From Bacteroidota bacterium (GTDB lineage Bacteria > Bacteroidota > Bacteroidia > Chitinophagales > LD1): DNA of 64,000 nucleotides. The notes beneath the pieces are model-generated. The model was given only the letters and a program-made list of their open reading frames with translations, ran no database searches and was not told the DNA's origin. The stretch spans positions 62,001-126,000 of the forward strand of contig CANJZE010000004.1 of assembly GCA_947479455.1 (NCBI GenBank), read 5' to 3'. Below, piece by piece: positions 25,960 to 35,441 of the stretch. Made by a program: the position numbers and the translations under genes. Position 1 is the stretch's first letter. Each line of letters begins with the position of its first letter.

Positions 25960-28332
25960 ATGTTTCGCAAATTACTTCTCCTCTTTTTCCTGTTTCTTCT
26001 ATGTAAGTTTTTGCCGGCCGAAGATTTAAGAGGCGACACGATTGATATACGCTCCTATCAAATCAAACTCGACCTTTCTGATTTTTCTACTAAAATTCTT
26101 TATGCCGATGTAACAATTGGTATGAAAGCCAAAGTGAATAACGTGCAAAATGTTCGGCTCGATTTGCTCGGTTTAACGATTGACACCGTGCGTGTGAATG
26201 GTTACAATGTGCCATTTGATTACAACGATTCTGTTTTAAACATCAACACACTTTCGTTCTTTAACAATGGCGATTCGTTTACTCTGCGCGTGGTTTATCA
26301 CGGTCATCCTTTGCAAATGCCTAACGATATTGGTGGCTTTTACTGGACCGCCACTTATGCTTTTAATATTGGCGCTAGCTATCTCTCCAATCCGCATAAC
26401 TTCGGTAAGGTGTGGTTTCCGTGTTTAGATAATTTTAAAGAGCGCAGCTTCTTCGAATATTTTGTTACTACAAAAAACACGCACAAAGCATTTTGCAACG
26501 GATTGCTGCAGGGGGTTACAACAGTTGCCAATAAAAAAACCTGGCACTGGAAATTGTACCAGGAAATTCCTTCTTACCTCACAAGTGTGGCGGTAAGCGA
26601 TTATCAGACCTTGCTCGACACTGTGAACGGAATTGGTGGAACAAAAGAAATTGATTTAGCAGCGCGTGCTATTGATACAACTGCGCTTAAAAATCTGTTT
26701 GTGCATTTACACAATGCATTTCACATTTTCGAAAACCTATGGGGCGAATACAAGTGGGATAAGATTGGCTACAGCATTGTCCCCTTCACCGGTGGTGCAA
26801 TTGAGCACGCTACCAACATCGCTTTTTCGCAATATTATCTCTCACAACTTTCTGCAGATTGTGAAACTGCTATGGCGCACGAGCTTTCGCATCATTGGTT
26901 TGGCGATTTGGTTACCTGCGACAGTGCGAGTGAAATGTGGTTGAACGAAGGATGGGCGCGCTACAACGAAAAATTGTTTCTTGAAAAACTGTATGGCGAT
27001 TCTACTTACAAAAGTTCGATGCGAATAAATCATGAAGATGTGTTACACCGTGCCCACATTTTAGATGGAAGTTATTTACCGGTTAGCGGAGTTACTTCTG
27101 AATACACTTATGGAAAAACTGTTTACGATAAAGCAGCCGATGCTTTACACACACTTCGCCATTACATGGACGATGCAACATTTTTTAATTGCGTAAAAAA
27201 TTATGTGCATGATTTTTCGTGGCAAAATACAAGCACCGCACAATTCAGAGATTATCTATCACAATGCTCAGGAGTGAATTTGAATGATTGCTTTAACGAT
27301 TGGTTTTATGCACCGGGCTTTCCGCATTTCTCCATAGAAGGTTTGAACATTCAGCAAAATGGAATTACGGTGGCGGCCGATATGGTTATTCGACAGCAAT
27401 TGCTACACGCTCCGCATTATTATAATCTGGTTCCGGTAAACGTTACTTATTTCGATTACAACTTTAACCGGATTGATGAAATTGTTTTTGTAAGCGGAAA
27501 ATGCACCCCACACAGTAAAAGCTTTACCAATTTTACACCTGCATTTATTGCGCTCGATTTTTATGAACATTTGCAGGATGCCATTACCGATGAATGGAAA
27601 ATAATTTCCAATACGGGTTACGCTGGTCTTGCAAACGCAAAAATGACCTTAATCGTTACAGAAAATACTGATTCAAGTTTAGTTCGGGTGGAACACAACT
27701 GGATTCGTCCCGAACCGATGCAAAACAAAATTGCAGGCTTGCATTTACATGATAAACGATACTGGACTGTGGATGGAATTTTTAATGCAAGTTTCAAAAC
27801 TGATGCACGAATTGATTATAACGGAACAGATTCTTTAGATGCCGCATTCTTTATTAATACAGAAGATAGTTTGGTGGTGATGTATAGGATAGGTTCAAAT
27901 GCAGAATGGGCAATTGCCGATTCATTTACCATCAACACACTCGGAAGTATTGCCGATAAAAAGGGTTCAATTACTATTCATCATTTGCAAAAAGGACAAT
28001 ACTGTTTTGCTATTTGGAACTCATCTGTTCCCGATACAACAATTGCTGAAACAGATTGTGTTTTTTCCTCGGTGGCTGAACTTGAAACGCAGAATAATTT
28101 TGAACTCTTTCCGAACCCAACCAATGAAAGCGTGAATCTTTCTTTCGGTAAAAATATTTTTAGTAAAGCAGAAGTGTATGATGTAGCGGGAAGAAAATTA
28201 GGGGAGCAGAAAATTTACGAGGAACAAAATTCATTAAAACTGAACCTCAAGAATTTTGCAGCGGGAATTTATATGGTTACGTTTTTTGAAAATGATGGAA
28301 GGCGGATTAGCAAGAAAGTGATGAAGCAGTAA
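25960..28332 (+). CDS. Secreted M1 family aminopeptidase with T9SS sorting domain
   Basis: About 790 residues from ATG 25960, which puts the signal peptide ('FRKLLLLFFLFLLCKFLPA') first. The upstream TTG at 25936 is less likely. The M1 peptidase core has the exopeptidase motif in the form 'GGAIEHATNIAF', the zinc site 'HELSHHWFGD' (H307, E308, H311) and Glu330 in 'WLNEGWA'. The C-terminal domain ends in a T9SS sorting signal from 'FELFPNPTNESVNLSFG' to 'RRISKKVMKQ'. It probably removes N-terminal residues from peptides outside the cell. The GAMEN motif is altered but keeps its Glu. Confidence 0.9.
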   Translation: MFRKLLLLFFLFLLCKFLPAEDLRGDTIDIRSYQIKLDLSDFSTKILYADVTIGMKAKVNNVQNVRLDLLGLTIDTVRVNGYNVPFDYNDSVLNINTLSFFNNGDSFTLRVVYHGHPLQMPNDIGGFYWTATYAFNIGASYLSNPHNFGKVWFPCLDNFKERSFFEYFVTTKNTHKAFCNGLLQGVTTVANKKTWHWKLYQEIPSYLTSVAVSDYQTLLDTVNGIGGTKEIDLAARAIDTTALKNLFVHLHNAFHIFENLWGEYKWDKIGYSIVPFTGGAIEHATNIAFSQYYLSQLSADCETAMAHELSHHWFGDLVTCDSASEMWLNEGWARYNEKLFLEKLYGDSTYKSSMRINHEDVLHRAHILDGSYLPVSGVTSEYTYGKTVYDKAADALHTLRHYMDDATFFNCVKNYVHDFSWQNTSTAQFRDYLSQCSGVNLNDCFNDWFYAPGFPHFSIEGLNIQQNGITVAADMVIRQQLLHAPHYYNLVPVNVTYFDYNFNRIDEIVFVSGKCTPHSKSFTNFTPAFIALDFYEHLQDAITDEWKIISNTGYAGLANAKMTLIVTENTDSSLVRVEHNWIRPEPMQNKIAGLHLHDKRYWTVDGIFNASFKTDARIDYNGTDSLDAAFFINTEDSLVVMYRIGSNAEWAIADSFTINTLGSIADKKGSITIHHLQKGQYCFAIWNSSVPDTTIAETDCVFSSVAELETQNNFELFPNPTNESVNLSFGKNIFSKAEVYDVAGRKLGEQKIYEEQNSLKLNLKNFAAGIYMVTFFENDGRRISKKVMKQ

Positions 28333-28338
28333 AAAGGG

Positions 28339-28374
28339 TTGTCATAAGATGCTTCGACAAGTTCAGCATGACAA
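28339..28374. repeat. CTGAGCTTGTCGAAG repeat, shortened copy 3
   Basis: 'TTGTCAT' and 'ATGACAA' ends frame one intact arm ('GATGCTTCGACAAGTTCAGC'). The other arm has lost its middle. It occupies the whole 48-bp space between two convergent genes (peptidase and P450), where it may help end both transcripts. Confidence 0.7.
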
Positions 28375-28380
28375 AATACA

Positions 28381-29709
28381 TTAACTCCTCTCCAACTTCA
28401 TCATCACACCATGCTTTGGTCGCAGGGTAACGAGTGGTTCTAATTCCAATTTGAAATTTTCCGTTAAAGTGAAATTGAATTGAGTGCAGGCAAGGGCTAT
28501 TACAATCTGCATTTCCATCATTGCAAAATTGTTGCCTATGCAAAAGCGTTGCCCGCCACCAAAAGGAAACCAGGCATAGCGGTGAATGTTTTTCATTCGT
28601 TCGGGTGAAAATCTTTCTGGGTCAAACTTCAGCGGGTTCTCCCAATACTTTTCTAAACGATGCACAGCATAAGGCGACATAGCAATACTGTCACCTTTCT
28701 TAATCCGGTAACCGCCTATCACGTCTTCTCTCGAAGCATCGCGGGTAATGCCCCAAACAGGAGGATACAAACGCATAGATTCTTTAATCACCATCGTTGT
28801 ATATTCCAACTTGCTTAAGTTTTCGAAACTCATTTCGTTATCGCCAACCACTTGTTTTACTTCATCAACCACGCGCTGTTTTATTTCGGCATGTTGTGCG
28901 AGTAAAAAGAAAGTGTACGATAAAGCATTAGCTGTAGTTTCGTGACCTGCCAAAAAAATTGTAATCACTTCATCGCGCAGTTGTTCATCGGTCATTCGTT
29001 CGCGCGTATCGGCATCCTCTACTTCCATCAGCATCGTCAGCAAATCGTTGAACTCGGTTTTATTCTTTCTTCTGTCTTCAATAATTTTTTGAATAGTGTC
29101 AAAAAGCAAAGCGCGGTTCTTTTGCATTTTCAAATTGCCTGGCGTTGGAATCCACACCGGCAAACGCAAAATTTTCATCATGCCTTCCATCACTACTACC
29201 AGAGCTTCACTTATCTTTTTGAAATCGCCAACTACTTCGGTACTCATTAAAGTTTGGCTCACAATATCTAAAGTAACGTTGGTCATTTCGGTGTGCATGT
29301 CAATCACCACACCTGTTTTCGTTTCCCAGTTTTTAAGCATGGTCACCGTGCTTTCATTTATCTTCTGCACAAAACTTTGCAAGCGTTGTTTATGAAACAG
29401 CGGCTGAATCAATCTGCGTTGCTTCAACCAAAATTCGCCTTCACTGGTTACTAATCCATTGCCTAGCAAAAATCGCAGTGTTTTGTTGTCGCGACCTTTC
29501 ACATAAATATCAGGGTGCGTAAAAACATGTTCAATATAAGCGGGCTCCGAAATATTTACATAGTGGTAAGGACCAATCATGGCGCGTGAAATGCTCGGGA
29601 ACCTTCGTACGGTTCGGTGAAAATGTCCAAGTAAATCTTTTCTGATATTGGCTTCCTTGTCCCACAAAAGATTAGTTGTAGGTCCCGGTGGAAATTTTGC
29701 GTTTGTCAT
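28381..29709 (-). CDS. Cytochrome P450
   Basis: 442 residues, soluble, with all P450 marks: the oxygen-activation motif 'AGHETTANA' (254-262), the ExxR pair Glu310-Arg313 in 'KESMRLYP', the 'PERFSPERM' region and the haem-ligand loop 'FPFGGGQRFCIGNNFA' with Cys390. The overall form resembles the CYP102/CYP4-like fatty-acid or terpenoid hydroxylases common in bacteria. No ferredoxin or reductase partner is encoded nearby. Its start is 99 nt from the divergent hbd gene. Substrate unknown. Confidence 0.92.
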   Translation of the reverse strand: MTNAKFPPGPTTNLLWDKEANIRKDLLGHFHRTVRRFPSISRAMIGPYHYVNISEPAYIEHVFTHPDIYVKGRDNKTLRFLLGNGLVTSEGEFWLKQRRLIQPLFHKQRLQSFVQKINESTVTMLKNWETKTGVVIDMHTEMTNVTLDIVSQTLMSTEVVGDFKKISEALVVVMEGMMKILRLPVWIPTPGNLKMQKNRALLFDTIQKIIEDRRKNKTEFNDLLTMLMEVEDADTRERMTDEQLRDEVITIFLAGHETTANALSYTFFLLAQHAEIKQRVVDEVKQVVGDNEMSFENLSKLEYTTMVIKESMRLYPPVWGITRDASREDVIGGYRIKKGDSIAMSPYAVHRLEKYWENPLKFDPERFSPERMKNIHRYAWFPFGGGQRFCIGNNFAMMEMQIVIALACTQFNFTLTENFKLELEPLVTLRPKHGVMMKLERS

Positions 29710-29759
29710 AAGTGTTTGCGAAAGTGATAAAGTTTCTGAATGCGTTGCGTTTATTTCAA

Positions 29760-29788
29760 TTGACGAATCAACTGCTTTTCTATTTTCG
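29760..29788 (+). promoter_or_regulatory. Candidate promoter of hbd
   Basis: TTG (29760-29762), an 18-nt spacer and TATTTTCG (29781-29788), one mismatch from TAnnTTTG, ending 20 nt before the ATG. Confidence 0.45.
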
Positions 29789-29808
29789 TTCGAGAAAAAT
29801 CACACAAA

Positions 29809-30708
29809 ATGGAAATCAAAAAAGTAGCAGTAATAGGAGCGGGCACTATGGGCAACGGCATTGCGCAGGTCTTCGCCATGAATAATTATTCAGTAACATT
29901 AGTTGATGTATCAGTAAGAGCACTCGGCAAGGCAACTGAAACTATTATTAAAAACACAGACAGAATGGTTGCTAAAGGAACCATTACCGAAGCGGTGAGA
30001 GATGCCGCCTTAAAAAATATTGTAACCAGTCCTTCGTTCGAAAGCTGCAAAGATGCCGACCTCGTGGTAGAAGCCGCTACTGAAAACGTGGACATCAAAC
30101 TCGGAATTTTCAAACAGCTCGATGAAATATGCAAGCCCGAAACTATTCTGGCTTCAAACACTTCTTCTATTTCTATTACAAAAATAGGTGCCGCTACAAA
30201 ACGCCCCGATAAAGTAATAGGCATGCACTTTATGAATCCTGTTCCGCTGATGAAATTAGTGGAGTTGATAAAAGGGTACGCAACTTCTGACGATTGTGTG
30301 AAACAAATTACGACTTGTGCGCGTATGCTTGGTAAAATTCCGGTGGAGGTCAATGATTACCCTGGTTTTGTGGCAAACAGAATATTAATGCCGATGATTA
30401 ATGAAGCCATAGAAACACTGCATGAAGGAGTTGCAGGGGTAAATGAAATTGACACCGTGATGAAACTGGGTATGGCGCACCCGATGGGACCTTTGCAGCT
30501 TGCCGATTTTATCGGTTTAGATGTTTGCTTAGCAATTCTACGAGTGCTTCATGATGGTTTCGGAAATCCGAAGTATGCGCCTTGCCCCTTGTTGGTAAAC
30601 ATGGTTACGGCAAATTACTTAGGAGTAAAAACCGGAGAAGGATTTTACAAATACACAGCAGGTTCGAAGGACCTGCTCGTATCTGATAGATTCAAAACAG
30701 GAGGGTAG
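29809..30708 (+). CDS. hbd: 3-hydroxybutyryl-CoA dehydrogenase
   Basis: 299 residues. An N-terminal NAD domain with 'VIGAGTMGNGIAQVFAMNNY' and an acidic strand end ('TLVDVS') is followed by the catalytic 'GMHFMNPVPLMKLVELI' (His of the His-Glu pair) and the C-terminal domain 'DYPGFVANRILMPMINEAIE', 'GMAHPMGPLQLADFIGLDV'. It interconverts acetoacetyl-CoA and 3-hydroxybutyryl-CoA in fatty-acid oxidation or butanoate metabolism. Single gene with a recognisable promoter, divergent from the P450. Confidence 0.93.
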   Translation: MEIKKVAVIGAGTMGNGIAQVFAMNNYSVTLVDVSVRALGKATETIIKNTDRMVAKGTITEAVRDAALKNIVTSPSFESCKDADLVVEAATENVDIKLGIFKQLDEICKPETILASNTSSISITKIGAATKRPDKVIGMHFMNPVPLMKLVELIKGYATSDDCVKQITTCARMLGKIPVEVNDYPGFVANRILMPMINEAIETLHEGVAGVNEIDTVMKLGMAHPMGPLQLADFIGLDVCLAILRVLHDGFGNPKYAPCPLLVNMVTANYLGVKTGEGFYKYTAGSKDLLVSDRFKTGG

Positions 30709-30763
30709 AATTTCATTCTTCCTTCTGCTCGAATCGGGAACCATTAATTAACCGTTAAACGAG

Positions 30764-32077
30764 ATGAAGGAAATGAAAACAAAAATTTTAACCCTAGTGT
30801 TTTTTGCGTTTACACTTATTACAAACGCACAAGCCCCTCAAAAAATTTGGTCAAACAGTAGCGACCCGCGCACCCAAGCTATTCGCGATTTTGCACGTGG
30901 CTATTATTTAGATTGTATTATGAACTGCCAAAAACTTTCCGCCCTCGGCATGAACGATGGTTTGGTTTCGGGTTTAATGGCAATGGCGTTTGATTCACTT
31001 TCAAACAACGATGCTGCAAAAAAAACCAGTGAGGTTGCCGGTGCATTTCAATTTGATTCTTCCATTCTTAAACGATTAGCTGCTTCCGATTTGTCTCCGG
31101 AAATTTATCAGCGTAACCTATTGAGCAAAGCATCGGAAGCTTACAACAAAGGTGACTTTGCTGCTAGCGAACAATCATTTAAAGAATTTTTGAAGTTGGC
31201 TCCTAAAGATACGTTTGCCACTTTCTTCCTTGGCAATTCGCAATTCTATCAACAGAAATATGAAGAAGCAATTGCGAGTTACAAGCATGTATTGGATTTA
31301 GATTTCAATCGTGCCGATGTGCACAATCTTACAGGCGTGTGCTACTTGCTGCAAAACAATTATCTCACGGCACGCGATTATTTTTCACAAGCATCTATTC
31401 TCGATAAACACATGGCAGTAGCATTTTATAACCTCGGTCGCGTACATTACGGTTTGCAGGATAAAAATGCTGCCTTGCAAAGTTTGACTTCTGCTTATGC
31501 CTTTGCTCCTAAAGATTCCGGTTGTGTGGCATTGCTTGCTCAAATTTATTTAGAGCAAAGCGATGATAAAAACGCTGAGAAGTTTTTAGCAAAGTTGTAT
31601 GCGCTCAATCGCAACAACGAAACAATTGGATGGAGTTTGGTAAATCTTTCGTTGAAGAATAAAGATTTCGAACACGCATCGGCTTATCTGCAAAATTTAA
31701 TTCGTGTAAATCCTAAAAATGCAGAAGCATACAACAAGCTCTGCGAAACATACATCAACATGAACAGCTATGAGCAGGCGTTTATCAATTATGAAAATGC
31801 GATTGCAAAAATGGGTGAGAGCCGCGATTTTCTTTATGGTGCAGGTTCATGTGCCAACAAGATTGGTCTTTATGGTAAAGCACTTGAATACTTAGGCAAA
31901 GCCCAAACGCTTGATGTAAGTTTTGCAAAAACATATCAGGCAATGGGCGATGCTTATATGGGCATGAAGAAGAAGAAAGATGCCAAGAAGAATTACAAAC
32001 TGGCTGTGAACTTCGGTTACCAAAAAGATGTGAGCCCAACCCTTGCGCCACCTTCGCTTTTAACTGCGAAGAATTAG
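30764..32077 (+). CDS. Exported tetratricopeptide-repeat protein
   Basis: 437 residues: a signal peptide (about 1-23, 'KILTLVFFAFTLITNAQA'), then TPR units across most of the length ('AYNKGDFAASEQSFKEFLKL', 'QQKYEEAIASYKHVLDLDFN', 'LQNNYLTARDYFSQASILDK', 'IGLYGKALEYLGKAQTLDVS', 'MGDAYMGMKKKKDAKKNYKL'). TPR solenoids are protein-protein platforms, here in the periplasm or on the inner face of the outer membrane. The partner is unknown. An inverted repeat and a strong terminator follow. Confidence 0.82.
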   Translation: MKEMKTKILTLVFFAFTLITNAQAPQKIWSNSSDPRTQAIRDFARGYYLDCIMNCQKLSALGMNDGLVSGLMAMAFDSLSNNDAAKKTSEVAGAFQFDSSILKRLAASDLSPEIYQRNLLSKASEAYNKGDFAASEQSFKEFLKLAPKDTFATFFLGNSQFYQQKYEEAIASYKHVLDLDFNRADVHNLTGVCYLLQNNYLTARDYFSQASILDKHMAVAFYNLGRVHYGLQDKNAALQSLTSAYAFAPKDSGCVALLAQIYLEQSDDKNAEKFLAKLYALNRNNETIGWSLVNLSLKNKDFEHASAYLQNLIRVNPKNAEAYNKLCETYINMNSYEQAFINYENAIAKMGESRDFLYGAGSCANKIGLYGKALEYLGKAQTLDVSFAKTYQAMGDAYMGMKKKKDAKKNYKLAVNFGYQKDVSPTLAPPSLLTAKN

Positions 32078-32093
32078 AAAAAGGGAAAAGAGC

Positions 32094-32176
32094 GAGGGAC
32101 GAAGGACGAGAGTAAAAACAAAATACATCTCTTGCATTTCCACTTTTCACTCGTCCCACGCTCTCGTCCCTCCAAA
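32094..32176. repeat. Inverted repeat with GTCCCTCGTCC-like arms
   Basis: The left arm 'GAGGGACGAAGGACGAGAGT' and a right arm reading 'ACTCGTCCC' then 'CTCTCGTCCCTC' pair imperfectly across a loop of about 38 nt. It is non-coding, between the TPR gene stop and the terminator. Confidence 0.5.
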
Positions 32177-32202
32177 CGTGTCCTTCATTCTCGTTCCAAT
32201 AG

Positions 32203-32238
32203 AAAATGCCCCGCTGGTCGGGGCATTTTTATTTTTTT
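32203..32238 (+). terminator. Rho-independent terminator after the TPR gene
   Basis: The stem 'AAAATGCCCCG' / 'CGGGGCATTTT' with a short loop is followed by a T-rich run to 32238. Confidence 0.9.
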
Positions 32239-32299
32239 AAAAGTAGTGTGCGTTTTTTAATTGCTGATAAGCGTTTACTTTTATTGAAAATTAGAATAG

Positions 32300-35200
32300 A
32301 TGAAAAAACATCTGCTCACTTTATCTTTTGTTATAGGGTTTTGGTTTTGCGGGAGGGCTCAATATGTTACCATACCTGATGCTGTATTTGTGGGTTGGTT
32401 AAACGGTCATGGATTTAACTCCTGTATAAGTGGAATAAATGGCGACCAGTTAGATACTACTTGTACGGCAATAGATACTGTTACTTCTTTAGGGATTTCT
32501 ATTTCAATCATGCACGACATAACCGGCATTCAATATTTTAGGAGTTTGCAAACATTAGTTCTGTTATCGACACAAGTTACTTTTATACCTACTCTACCTA
32601 AGTCTTTGAAAAATTTATACTGTCAGTCGAATTTTCAACTAACATCTATTTCTAAGTTACCAGATTCGCTGACTATCCTTTCAGTTAATTATAACAATTT
32701 GGATTCTTTGCCTTCTCTACCTGCAACTTTAATTTTACTTAATTGTTCTCAAAATCACATTCCGTCAATTCCCAGTTTACCAAATTCACTACTTCAACTC
32801 GATTGCGGCACCAATCAGATTTCAACACTACCAATATTACCAAGCGGCTTAACAAATTTGGTTTGTAACAGTAATCAGTTAAATGCAATTCCAAATTTAC
32901 CTTCCTCTCTTATCGAGTTAAATTGTAACGACAATCATATCATGGTGCTTCCTAACTTACCCGCACCGCTCCTTTCTTTACAATGTGGTATAAATCAAAT
33001 TAGTTCATTACCAACCTTACCAAATGTTTTGCAAACATTAAGATGTAACAACAATTTACTCAGTTTTCTTCCATCACTTTCCGATTCTTTGCTGAGTTTG
33101 TATTGCAATAACAATCAACTCGCCTTTTTACCCCCGCTACCACCTTCTTTAGTTATTATTGAATGTAATGACAATCTACTGGGGGCATTGCCTTCTTTAG
33201 GAAACACTCAACTAACATATCTCTACTGCGAAAACAATTTCCTCACAGCAATGCCAACTCTCCCTTACACAATTACTAATTTAAATTGCGGTAATAATCT
33301 GTTGTTTAGTTTGCCAGAACTACCTCAAAACATTTTGAATTTAAACTGTAGTAATAATGCTAACCTTTCTTGCCTGCCTGAGCTAAAAGGTTTGGAGTAT
33401 TTAAATTTCGAAAACACTGCTGTAACATGCAGACCTGGTTATAATTTATCAGCTAATCTTGGTAGCTATCCAATACTTGACAGTCTGCCGGTTTGTGATG
33501 TGTTTAATAACAATGGCTGCCAGGTATTTTTCGACATTACCGGCAAGGTTTATAAAGAACTAAACAATAACTGCATTCAAGATGGGAACGAAAATTCATT
33601 AGGTAATATTCCAGTTAAACTTTATAAAGGCGGAGTATTGACACAAGAAAAATATACACTCAACAGCGGCTATTTTTCCTTTGATGTGGATACTGGCTAT
33701 TATACTTATTCAATTGACACAATAGGCTTGCCGCTAAGAGTTGTTTGTCCCGACAGTACTTTTCATTCATCCCATATTACAGAAGCAGATTCATTTGATT
33801 TCAACAAAGACTTTGGAGTAATTTGTAAACCGGGTTTTGATGTGGGCGTTTTATCTATTGTTAGAACAAATGGAATTTTCAGACCGGCAAATTTTGTTAC
33901 TGTAAAAATTGAAGCAGGAGATGTCTCTTCCGTTTCTGGTCTTAGTTGTGCTACTGGAATCAGTGGTCAAATTCAGGTTGTCATAAACGGACCGGCTTCT
34001 TATGTTTCTCCTTCATTAGGTAGTATATCTCCCACTTCAGTTTCAGGTGATACAATTATTTGGATTGTTCAAGATTTCGGAACTGTAGATGTTATGAACG
34101 CATTCAACATTATTGTTCAAACCGATACACTCGCGCAAAGTGGCCAACAGGTTTGTTTTACAGTTAGTGTTTATCCAACAAACGGTGATAATAATCCGAT
34201 GAATAATTATCTCAGTCAATGCTTCAATGTTGTAAATAGTTACGACCCTAACGAGAAAGAAGTTTCTCCGTTATATGGAGTTGCTTACGATTATCAGGGC
34301 TGGCTTACTTACACTATACATTTTCAAAACACTGGTAACGCACCCGCTGAACATATTTATGTTACTGACACACTTGATTCCAATATAGACGAATCAAGTT
34401 TTCAGTTTTTAGCATCAAGTCATCAAGGGATTTTTGAAATGAAAAGTGGTGGCATTTTGAAATTCAGTTTCCCGAATATCAACCTTGCCGATAGCTTTAC
34501 TAACGAACCTCAAAGTCATGGATGGATTCAGTTTAGAGTAAAACTTAAAAATGATTTGCAGCCAAATACATTAGTAGAGAATACGGCTTTCATCTATTTT
34601 GATTTTAATTCACCGGTAGTAACGAATACAACTTCCAATACGCTCTCTTGTCAATCGAATGGTTTCGATTTGCATGCTTCCATCTGCAATGGAGAAACTT
34701 ATTTTTTCAATGGGAATAGCTATAATTCGAACATAGACTTATCTGATACGCTTCAAAACATTTATTCCTGCGATAGCGTGGTTACTTTTAGTCTTCGTGT
34801 TTGGCAACCATCTTCTTCCAGCATCAGCACATCAGTTTGTGATGGAGATATTTATTACGTTGGTAACCATGCGCACAACCAAGCGGGATCATTCACCGAT
34901 ACTTTGCAAACCGTAAATGGTTGCGATTCGGTTGTTCAACTTAGTCTAACCCTTTCTTCTGTTTATCAAGTTACAGTTGATACAAGTATTACTCAAGGCG
35001 ACAGTTACACATTGCCTTCAGGCAATGTGGTTAGCATAGCGGGAACATACAACGATACACTGCACACTATTAATAACTGCGATAGTATTATCACTACACA
35101 TTTAGATGTGGTGTCATCTATTCAACCCTCTAACTCCCTAAAGGGAGCACCGCTACGCATAAATCCAAATCCCGCTTCTTCTCTGGTAAATATTCTTGTT

Positions 35201-35380
35201 GATGAAACTTTGATTGGCAGCAGACTTACCATTTACGATGTTACGGGAAGAAAGATGATGTCTGCTCAATTGTTACTCACCAATAATTCACTATCAATCG
35301 CGAACTTCGCTCGCGGTGTTTATTTTGTAACTGTAAAAAGCACAGTTGCAGAATGGAATCAAAAACTGATGGTAGAATAG
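32300..35380 (+). CDS. Large T9SS-sorted leucine-rich-repeat surface protein
   Basis: 1026 residues. After a signal peptide (to about 'GRAQ') come some 14 tandem repeats of 20-21 residues (about 98-375) with the pattern LPxxLxxLxCxxNxLxxLPx, the short bacterial LRR class of the YopM/IpaH type. Next are a Cys-containing beta region, a conserved Bacteroidota module starting 'SYDPNEKEVSPLYG' (DUF7619-like, about 648-780), three repeats of about 45 residues each ending 'CDSVV' or 'CDSII', and a T9SS sorting domain from 'INPNPASSLVNILVDE' to 'KLMVE'. It is probably an adhesin or binding protein. A palindromic repeat codes for the linker at about residues 943-952. Confidence 0.85.
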   Translation: MKKHLLTLSFVIGFWFCGRAQYVTIPDAVFVGWLNGHGFNSCISGINGDQLDTTCTAIDTVTSLGISISIMHDITGIQYFRSLQTLVLLSTQVTFIPTLPKSLKNLYCQSNFQLTSISKLPDSLTILSVNYNNLDSLPSLPATLILLNCSQNHIPSIPSLPNSLLQLDCGTNQISTLPILPSGLTNLVCNSNQLNAIPNLPSSLIELNCNDNHIMVLPNLPAPLLSLQCGINQISSLPTLPNVLQTLRCNNNLLSFLPSLSDSLLSLYCNNNQLAFLPPLPPSLVIIECNDNLLGALPSLGNTQLTYLYCENNFLTAMPTLPYTITNLNCGNNLLFSLPELPQNILNLNCSNNANLSCLPELKGLEYLNFENTAVTCRPGYNLSANLGSYPILDSLPVCDVFNNNGCQVFFDITGKVYKELNNNCIQDGNENSLGNIPVKLYKGGVLTQEKYTLNSGYFSFDVDTGYYTYSIDTIGLPLRVVCPDSTFHSSHITEADSFDFNKDFGVICKPGFDVGVLSIVRTNGIFRPANFVTVKIEAGDVSSVSGLSCATGISGQIQVVINGPASYVSPSLGSISPTSVSGDTIIWIVQDFGTVDVMNAFNIIVQTDTLAQSGQQVCFTVSVYPTNGDNNPMNNYLSQCFNVVNSYDPNEKEVSPLYGVAYDYQGWLTYTIHFQNTGNAPAEHIYVTDTLDSNIDESSFQFLASSHQGIFEMKSGGILKFSFPNINLADSFTNEPQSHGWIQFRVKLKNDLQPNTLVENTAFIYFDFNSPVVTNTTSNTLSCQSNGFDLHASICNGETYFFNGNSYNSNIDLSDTLQNIYSCDSVVTFSLRVWQPSSSSISTSVCDGDIYYVGNHAHNQAGSFTDTLQTVNGCDSVVQLSLTLSSVYQVTVDTSITQGDSYTLPSGNVVSIAGTYNDTLHTINNCDSIITTHLDVVSSIQPSNSLKGAPLRINPNPASSLVNILVDETLIGSRLTIYDVTGRKMMSAQLLLTNNSLSIANFARGVYFVTVKSTVAEWNQKLMVE
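35134..35147. repeat. CTCCCTAAAGGGAG palindrome inside a coding region
   Basis: A perfect 5-bp-arm palindrome within 'AACTCCCTAAAGGGAGCACC' codes for 'NSLKGAP' between the last 45-residue repeat and the sorting domain of the LRR protein. The sequence resembles non-coding dispersed repeats common in Bacteroidota (CCCTAAAGGG family). Confidence 0.5.
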
Positions 35381-35441
35381 AGAAACAGACCTTCAGCCAC
35401 CGTTAGGACACAACTTTACTGCTGTCGTTTGCATTCTACCA

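Noticed and set aside
26780-26840. M1 peptidase judged inactive because GAMEN reads GAIEH
   Set aside because: The Glu is kept, the zinc site is complete, and AxEHxT forms occur in active bacterial M1 enzymes.
32600-33400. Regular DNA repeats of about 60-63 bp that might look like a CRISPR or minisatellite
   Set aside because: They follow the 20-21 residue LRR period of one long open frame, and DNA identity between units is low.
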